Shown here in pieces: positions 57,674-64,000 of a stretch of 64,000 bases of DNA. The notes under the pieces were generated by a model that ran no database searches, was not told where the DNA came from, and saw only the letters and a list, made by a program, of their open reading frames with translations. The stretch is from Phymatolithon calcareum. Its lineage: Eukaryota; Rhodophyta; Florideophyceae; Hapalidiales. Position numbers and translations under genes: made by a program. Every line of letters begins with the position of its first letter. Position 1 is the stretch's first letter. The stretch covers positions 1,240,001 through 1,304,000 of the forward strand of contig OZ345367.1 in NCBI GenBank assembly GCA_977006965.1. Direction: 5' to 3'.

Positions 57674-57841
57674 AGTAAAGTCGACTGCGCGGGTTCGTTT
57701 ATTCAGAAACGCGTGCCCGTGAAGACAGTTAGTGTCTTCACTATTGTTTATATGTCTTCTTCTTGTGTGATGGGAGTGCCGTTGAAGTTGATATTAGGCT
57801 GCTAGACGCAGAGTATTTATATATATATACTCCGTGTCTAG
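57674..57841. repeat. First, partial unit of the 181 bp tandem repeat
   Basis: From AGTAAAGTCGACTG onward this matches the units at 61720-62264, including the GTGAAGAC hairpin and the palindrome ending in CTAG at 57838-57841. Two piggyBac-like elements separate it from the other units. Its left part continues into the end of the duplicated unit (compare 14590-14633). Confidence 0.8.
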
Positions 57842-59758
57842 TGTCTATGTGACGAACAGCCTCAATTGAGGGTGGATTTAAAAGCTCAAAAACGTTTGTA
57901 AAAAGAATGCGGAACAGTTTTTTAGCGCCAGATTCCGAAAGCTGACCTTTTGTTCTTGGTTGGAAGTACCCCTTTAACTACCTTAAAACCGCGTCGTTCG
58001 CCGGTAGGAATGAAAATCTGTTGGTCACTCAGAAAAAAACACTTCTGTCATGCCTCGAGAAAAAGACCCGCGCCGAGTGGTCGGTGCAGCCGTACACACC
58101 AAAGCAACATCATTGACAAGTCTCGCAGAGTGCTGCCGACAATGCGGAGCGTTTTACAAGTCAAGGTGAACGGCACTGTTCAAGAGGTGCACGTTGATGA
58201 AACCATGGTCGCTCGAGCACGTCACTTCGCTTGAAATGGGCCCTTGTTCAGAAACTAATCGAGAAGACTAAGATTAAGACTATCAAGATTGTTAACGTCA
58301 AGGCAGGGAAGGCTGACGAAGGCGCTCATTCCTCTCGAATGGTTGTATCGAGTCCCAGCAGGCGAAATTCTGTACCTCGAACGCCGGCTTACAGTACTCG
58401 CGGTCGAACATCTTCTTCGCCAAACGCCGAGTTCCCCGTTCAGTATGAACCACACTCTCGACAGAAGGCAATACAAACCTACCATACAGTCAACAGGAGC
58501 TCTGAACGCCCTCTTTCGGGCTCTTTCGCCTACAACCTGCATAGTTCTTGGGAAAATAATCGCAAGAGGAGCTTGATATCATTGCACGAGACTGTGCGCA
58601 GAGTATATTTGCTCATGAAGTGCCACGGTTCGAGCGCCAAGTTCTATGTCCAGTTGAAGGAAGGATTCCACGTCAGTTCTGGAAAGTTCGCACTATAAAC
58701 GGAGAAGTTATATCCGAGAATGCTGGCATCGGGTTCCACACACCGTACGATTCTTTCATGACTATGTTTCGCCGAGTGCACCTGCGAACAATTCTTGCTT
58801 TGACATCCGTTAAGCTGAAACGAATAGGAACAATGGAGACTAAGATATTCGGAATACTCGTCCTCATGAGTTGGCCGCAAAGAGATTTATGGAAGTCTTC
58901 CATGGGGAACAAGTATATCCTCGCTCCTTCATTTTCAAACAGTGGGATGACCACAGCCAGGTTCTCTGAGTACCTCCGGTGCGTCACATTCACCGTGTAA
59001 CCAAGTGAACAAGGCACTATGTTGTCCGTACAGTATCGGTAGGCGCTCGTTCAGGATTTTGTCGATGCTATTAATGATCACAAAAAGCCCACTGTGTTTC
59101 TGTTCGACCTTGTTTGCTTTGAAAAGTTCATATCTCTTTGGCATGGCAACGGAAGCCATTGGATTGAAAATGGCCTCCTTCAGTACATCGCCATCCACCG
59201 TAAACCAGAGAAATGTTACGAGTTACAGAATTCAGCCTAAGGAAGACGTGAGATAATGCTACATCTTGAGCTGGGGACCACGGCAGAGGGCGAGAAGCAA
59301 AACGGTTTAGAAGGTGAAACTGCCCATAATACAGTTGCACTGCGTCGTCTTGTGGCCCCATACTCTGGTACAAGGCGCCATGTCCTCCCGGATTCATTTT
59401 GCCTCGCGCAATATTCATCGATGTTCTTTGCTCCAAGGGCGGTGTTGAAACCCACTTAACTCCCCCGAAGATAGAAAGTAAGCCACAAGTGGCATGATGA
59501 CTACTTTAGCGGTTCAAAACAACTGCAGAGTCTGACAAGTCAAGGAATTAACCCTCGTGTTCTCATCTTGTTATGGACTTGCTGGCGCCGCAATCAACAT
59601 ATGTGGCACTTCAACTGGTAGAAACTGTTTTGCTAAGCATGTTGAACACATCCATGAGCTTGATGCGTTTGATGAGCCTAATAATGAGTAGCTTTCGCTG
59701 GCAAAAAATAAATGATTCAGATTCCCTCAATTGAGGGAAAATTCCCGTCACATAGACA
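57842..59758 (+). mobile_element. PiggyBac-like element P2
   Basis: The 1917 bp element has ends TGTCTATGTGACG and its complement with subterminal CCTCAATTGAGGG. CTAG lies at 57838-57841 and 59759-59762, the latter shared with P3. The uninterrupted target is the CTAGAGCTCCCC junction of the tandem repeat. It carries a degraded transposase on the plus strand. Confidence 0.9.
58050..59690 (+). pseudogene. P2 piggyBac-like transposase
   Basis: The N-terminal region starts at the same ATG context as P1 (58050) and continues to about 58698 in shifting frames. The DDE_Tnp_1_7-type core follows: METKIFGILVLMSWPQRDLW and SGMTTARFSEYLRCVTF at 58834-58995, then FLFDLVCFEKFISLWHGNG and HRKPEKCYELQN at about 59095-59230. 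The first catalytic Asp seems present, but the DE pair typical of piggyBac reads DL. A Cys-rich C-terminal region is partly kept near 59560-59690. Several stops and shifts make it dead. Confidence 0.7.
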
Positions 59759-60473
59759 CTAGTGTCTAGTTTACTAACCACCTCAATTGAGGGTAAATCC
59801 CTCAACTGAGGGGCGATTTAAAAGCTCGAGAAATCTAAAAAACGAAGGCGAAACAGCTCGCTCACGCCAGATTCGTAAAGTATGGCTTGTCTTCTGTGCG
59901 AGGAGTAGCGCAACTACTACATGATAATCACATCGTTCTGAGCTAGGAACTAAAATGTGCTGTCTACTCTTAAGAATCAGACCTGCTGTGCCGCAAGAAA
60001 AAGACTCCCGTCTACGGGTCGGTGCAGCCTAAGATGCCAAGGAAACGAAGGTTCTGAGTCGAGAAGAATGTTTTAGACTGTAGGCAGCCATTTCCAAGTC
60101 AATAAATGTGATTGGTGCGGCTCAGGATGCAATTGAAGAGAAGATTGGTGGTCTTGTAAGCACGTCACTGTGCGTAAAATGGGTCCTAATTCAGCACCCA
60201 ATGAAGAAGATTAAGATATCGACCGTCAAGGTTGTTAGCCTCAATTCTTAAAAGCCTGTTGATGGTGCTTCAGCCAGCTCGGCACCTTAGGCCGAGCCGA
60301 CACTGGAAAACCGTAGCATTGCCAAGTCCAGCTTACAGTACTCATCTTCGCCAACCTTCATCAGAAAACGCCAATTTTCGAGCTCCATTCGCAACCAAAA
60401 GCTAACCAGTAGACTAACCAAGCTGCAATGAAGTCCTGGGCGCCCTTTTGGGGGCTCTCTTCGCTACATCCTC

Positions 60474-61222
60474 TACAATTTTTGGTATGTTTTCAAACAG
60501 CCCCTCATTGTTCACGAACTTGAGCACTTCGACCCGTTTCTCATTGCATATTTCCTCCACCGTTTTGGTGAAAACTCTGCCAATAGTCTGGTGCCTTGAT
60601 ACATTCCTTCCACTACAGCGTATGAGTAGATGCTTCACGGTCTCCTTGGTTCCCACAGAGCAGGTCTTGCATATAGGGTCGTATTCAACGGGGCCATCTT
60701 GAAAAACTGTTACCAGCGAGCAACATAGTGCGGTAAGTTTATTGAGAGTAGTTTCAGCGCGCCTGCGGCTTATATTGCGCTCTGGGGGTAACAATTGCAT
60801 ACTCCTCAGCTTTGTCGACTGGTGCCGATTGACAATCGACCGCGCAGATTCTATGGTTAAGGGTATATTTTGATGCGTCACCGGACTTGACTCCGCAATG
60901 CCTTTTCGAGCAAAGTCGCGCGGTTTTTCGTTCTCAGAGAGCCCACAGTCGGTTGGGATCCAAATTGCTTGGCAAGTGATCATATCATCAATCAGCCTTT
61001 CCATAGTATCCGACAGCTTGTAATCTCCCCATACATCCTTCGTTGCCCGGTCAACGCATCGAGGGAGCTCCTTCTGTCTTCAAACCGGCGAATTTGGTGT
61101 ACGGATGGGATTCGCAAGTGTTCTATCTCCTCAAAAGCTAAGACCGCCGAGAATATTTCGGCGTCGAAAGACGAAACCACTGCTCCAATGGTTGTTTCGT
61201 GTGAACACATTTGTTCCGGCAA
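60474..61222 (-). mobile_element. RNase H LINE fragment inside P3
   Basis: The minus strand reads the last part of RNase H (VSSFDAEIFSAVLAF, then SSLDALTGQRRMYG), the histidine region (WIPTDCGLSENE) and the C-terminal CCHC motif (CKTCSVGTKETVKHLLIRC). The same order occurs in the element at 1929-3801. P3 coding resumes only near 61397, so insertion was accompanied by loss of transposon sequence, or more LINE sequence lies between. Confidence 0.75.
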
Positions 61223-61452
61223 CTTTCTTGGTTGATACCTCGTTCCTAATCGCCGAAGCTCATCCAGAGTGTCAGCAGCACGTGATGCAGCAAAGATAAC
61301 ATGAAGTACTGATCCAGCAATTCATCGATACCGCATTTAACTCCAGTACTACTCGTCAACATTCAGTCAATTCAGATCGTACATTTACGTTAGAGAGCGG
61401 TGTTCGAACCCACTTCATCCCCAGAGAGAAGAAAAGGAAGAATTCGAACGCC

Positions 61453-61674
61453 ATGACGACTGCTTTTACCGCGCAAATCAACCGCAAATTTTGCGAAGTG
61501 AGGAAAACGACTGCCATATGTTCATCATGTAGCAAGCTTTATGGTGGCAAAACATGCATATGTCGCATTCATTTGGTTGAGACTGTTTCACGAAGCGCGT
61601 TATTGCTATCCATAACCATAACGCTGTCGGAGAGCCTGATATTGGAGAGCTTTCATTTGCAAAAAATTATATGA
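61453..61674 (+). pseudogene. P3 transposase C-terminal Cys-rich region
   Basis: The 73-codon reading contains CSSCSKLYGGKTCICRIH, resembling the cysteine-rich C-terminal domain of piggyBac transposases that contacts the element ends. The core upstream has been replaced by LINE sequence. Confidence 0.55.
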
Positions 61675-61719
61675 ATCTCATACCCGCAATTGAGGGAAAA
61701 TTTCAGTAAACCAGACACT

Positions 61720-62264
61720 AGAGCTCCCCATATCTAGTAAAGTCGACTGTGCGAGTTCGTTTATTCGGAAACGCGTGCCCGTGAAGACAGTTAGTGTCTT
61801 CACTATTGTTTATATGTCTTCTTCTTGTGTGATGGGAGTGTCGTTGTTGATGCTGATATGAGGCTGCTAGACGCGGAGTTTTTATATATACTCCGCGTCT
61901 AGAGCTCCCCATATATAGTAAAGTCGACTGTGCGAGTTCATTTATTCGGAAACGCGTGCCCGTGAAGACAGTTAGTGTCTTCACTATTGTTTATATGTCT
62001 TCTTCTTGTGTGATGGGAGTGTCGTTGTTGATGCTGATATGAGGCTGCTAGACGCAGAGTATTTATATATATTCCGCGTCTAGAGCTCCCCATATATAGT
62101 AAAGTCGACTGTGCGAGTTCATTTATTCGGAAACGCGTGCCCGTGAAGACAGTTAGTGTCTTCACTATTGTTTATATGTCTTCTTCTTGTGTGATGGGAG
62201 TGTCGTTGTTGATGCTGATATGAGGCTGCTAGACGCGGAGTATTTATATATACTCCGCGTCTAG
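61720..62264. repeat. Three tandem 181 bp units with terminal hairpin
   Basis: Units start at 61720, 61901 and 62082 (AGAGCTCCCC) and are nearly identical. Each has an inner foldback (GTGAAGAC...GTCTTCAC) and ends in a palindrome of about 36 bp whose arms are CTAGACGCGGAGTA and its complement. The first unit begins beside P3 and the last ends at P4. Confidence 0.95.
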
Positions 62265-64000
62265 TGTGTATGTGCCGGGATTTTTTCCTCAATTGAGGAC
62301 TGAAAATGATTTTAAGTTTTGGAAACGAAAGCGAGGCACTATCAAGCTCGTTAAAAGCGTGAAGCTCAAGGAAGTCTTCAACGTGCTTAGCGAAACAGTT
62401 CCTGCCAGTAGAAGCGCCACAAATATATAGTGTGGCATTTTCACGCCTATTGGAATATGAGCACAAGAGGGTCTTCGTCTTGAATTTCCCAACTAGCAGT
62501 TGTTTTGAACAGCACAAGTAGTCACGATGATACCCTGAGTCCTCCTTTTCTTTTTCTCGGGAGTTAAGAGGGTTCTAACACCGCTCGCGAATGCAAATAT
62601 ACGTTCTTTAGCGACGAAACGTCGACGAGTAATGCGCGTGGCAAATGTGTTACCGATGAGTTGCTCGAAGATCACTTGACAATACCTTCGCTGCTTCATG
62701 TGCTGCTGACCCTCTGCACGGGCACCTGAGAATAAAAGTCATCTAAGAATCACGCAAATTGCCAGAAGAGTTGATGACTCCTATGAACTATAGTCGCACT
62801 TGTTGAAGATGAAGGATTATCGCACTTCTTCCACTCGCCGAGTGCTGTATCTCTCAACCGTTCTCCGGTTAGTGACCTCCGTTCCCATACCAACGGGATA
62901 TGGACTCACGGAAGCATCTCAGGTCCGACGGAGGCACAGTGCGCTTTCTGGGGTCAGATATGGCATCGACAGAATCTTGACCGAGCGACCAGCGGTGCTG
63001 CGCAGACTACATGTTCCACTTGGTTGAGCAGTGAATGATATTCACTGGAAGTGTTCGGCGAGCGGCATACCAGTCTTTGAAGAAGAAGGAGAGTTGAGAT
63101 ACTTAATTGGCCTTGTTGCCCTCCAAAAATTTCTCTCGGCGCTGAGCTCAACTCTTGTCATGAGGATAATTATTCCGAAAAACTCAATCATCTCTGTCAA
63201 TGTAGTCTCTTGTTGTCCAATTATTCTCAGCTTAGCGAACGCCAGAGCAGAAAAATTTCCCATGTGAACTTGGGGAAAAATCTTCTTGACGCAATCTTAC
63301 TCTGTATGAATACCAATACCATCATTTTCTGATAAGATGTCTCTGGTAAGAGCGCAAAGTCTTCAGAACTGAGAGGAAACTTAGACCCGATTCGGTCCTG
63401 AAGCTTGGCGCTCGTACCATGGTTCCCCAAAAGCGACTGTATTCGGCTCGCGGTCAGGCACGACGACATCAGGTTCGTTTTGTGATGTTTGGTCCCAAGA
63501 GCCCTTCAAGACGTAGGAGAGAGAGCCCGGAAAAGGGCGTTTAGAGATGGTAAAGGTTTTATGGATGCTTTTTTGTCTATTTGATGAGCTTCTGATTGTG
63601 ACTATGGATGATAAACTGGCGCTTCGCGATGAAGATGGGCGAGGATGAGTACTGTAAGCAGACCTGGGTGGTACTGCGCTTTGCCGGTGTTGGCTCGGTT
63701 CAAGGCTGGTGAGCTTCTGCAATGCCATCTTCAGTGTCCCCTATCTTGACGTTGAACAGGTTGACTGTCTTAAAATTAGTCTTCTTCGGCGAACGCCAAA
63801 CTATGACACATTTTACGCAAAGTGATATGCTCGCGCGACCATTCAGTTTTCCTCCAGTACCTCCTGAACGATACCACACACCCTTTTTTACTTGGAAAAG
63901 GCTCCATATTGTCTGGAGCATTCTACGAGACCTGTCACCGATGCTTCCTTTGTGTGTATGGATGTACCGACCACGAGGGGCCGGACTTTTTCTCGTGGCA
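62265..64000 (-). mobile_element. PiggyBac-like element P4, runs off the window
   Basis: It starts at CTAG (62261-62264) with TGTGTATGTGCCGGG, spacer, CCTCAATTGAGG, which is the 3'-type end. The minus strand then reads toward the N-terminal region, which at 63985-64000 matches 21692 of P1. The 5' end should lie roughly 200 bp beyond the window. Confidence 0.85.
62290..64000 (-). pseudogene. P4 piggyBac-like transposase, partial
   Basis: The N-terminal part lies at 63381-64000 (LNGRASISLCVKCVIVW). The start of the core is at 63042-63263, where LTEMIEFFGIIILM and ERNFWRATRP match the first core motif of the piggyBac DDE_Tnp_1_7 family. The C-terminus (RNCFAKHVEDFLELHAF) is at 62290-62517. The middle of the core between 62520 and 63040 is mostly lost or unreadable, and frames change several times. 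Confidence 0.7.

Larger units (their letters stand above)
19018..57720. repeat. Segmental duplication, copy 2 (contains genes B and D)
   Basis: This is a direct-orientation paralogue of 1-14633, expanded from about 8.5 kb to nearly 39 kb by nested mobile elements. It carries gene B (+) at the left end and gene D (-) at the right end. Every large block absent from copy 1 has transposon hallmarks (TIRs or LTRs with target duplications), so the difference between copies is explained by insertion plus a few small deletions. One deletion is about 250 bp missing from copy 1 relative to 36531-36793. The interior non-transposon sequence shows no intact gene. Confidence 0.85.
59763..61717 (+). mobile_element. 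PiggyBac-like element P3, carrying a LINE fragment
   Basis: The ends are TGTCTAGTTTACTRA, with CCTCAATTGAGGG inside the left end. CTAG lies at 59759-59762 (shared with P2) and 61718-61721. The sequence right of it is the repeat's AGCTCCCC. The 1955 bp total includes about 0.8-0.9 kb of foreign LINE sequence in place of the transposase core. Confidence 0.9.

Noticed and set aside
1-57720. Each duplicated unit as one giant transposon with gene-bearing inverted ends
   Set aside because: The inverted homology of A and C covers the gene arms but does not reach the unit borders, and no target duplication or common terminal sequence is seen.
58673-59017. Minus-strand open frame of 114 codons in P2
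   Set aside because: The plus strand of the same stretch carries the piggyBac core motifs, so this is its shadow.
61720-62264. 181 bp tandem units as a CRISPR array or centromeric satellite
   Set aside because: Units abut without variable spacers, so it is not CRISPR. Only about four units occur and they are broken by transposons, too few to call a centromere.
1-64000. tRNA or rRNA genes
   Set aside because: No stretch with recognisable A/B box pairs and cloverleaf, or rRNA core sequence, was noticed. A dedicated scan could not be run.

Overview
The window is nuclear DNA of a eukaryote with a repeat-packed genome. It holds LTR retrotransposons of both the Ty1/copia and Ty3 (chromodomain) types, non-LTR elements, and hAT, Mutator-like and piggyBac-like DNA transposons, and I see no operons or bacterial-type genes. 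The species cannot be fixed from sequence alone. A protist, oomycete or red-alga-like genome would fit (low confidence). By eye about two thirds of the window is recognisable mobile DNA.

The backbone is a direct duplication of a unit of roughly 8.5-9 kb. Copy 1 is 1-14633 and copy 2 is about 19018-57720. They are joined by a 4.4 kb spacer (14634-19017) with no recognisable gene. Each unit has a small intronless gene for a secreted, single-pass membrane protein at each end, the two facing inward: A (737-1432, +) and C (13502-14200, -) in copy 1, B (19932-20627, +) and D (56390-57282, -) in copy 2. A and B are intact and 231 residues long. C is cut by one nonsense codon just before the membrane segment. 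D has a frameshift, a stop and a 182 bp LINE insertion. About 160 bp downstream of each stop lies the terminus of an old piggyBac-like relic, so gene and relic were neighbours before any duplication.

Because the units are paralogous, most later insertions have an empty site in the other copy, which fixes their ends and target-site duplications (TSDs). Copy 1 gained an RNase H LINE (1929-3801), a second LINE (4629-6998) with a hAT derivative inside it (6289-6976), two 5'-truncated LINE tails (7693-7765, 9351-9438) and a GC-rich 1.25 kb block (about 12046-13293). Copy 2 gained a Harbinger-like MITE (19164-19409), a piggyBac-like foldback element (21485-22751), a copia element (22946-34952) split by a 7.2 kb Mutator-like element carrying a Ulp1-type protease (27703-34893), a hAT MITE (37060-37386), a hAT element (38414-48630) split by a young copia element (40034-47822), and a Ty3 chromovirus (49271-55360).

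The right end (57674-64000) is a 181 bp tandem repeat into which three more piggyBac-like elements have inserted, all at the same CTAG. The paired filled and empty sites show that this piggyBac-like family duplicates CTAG, not the TTAA typical of piggyBac. This is the most striking observation in the window. Others are a zinc-finger ORF ahead of gag in the young copia element, a Tudor-like segment inside a LINE RNase H domain, and a replacement-rich pattern of change between intact genes A and B.
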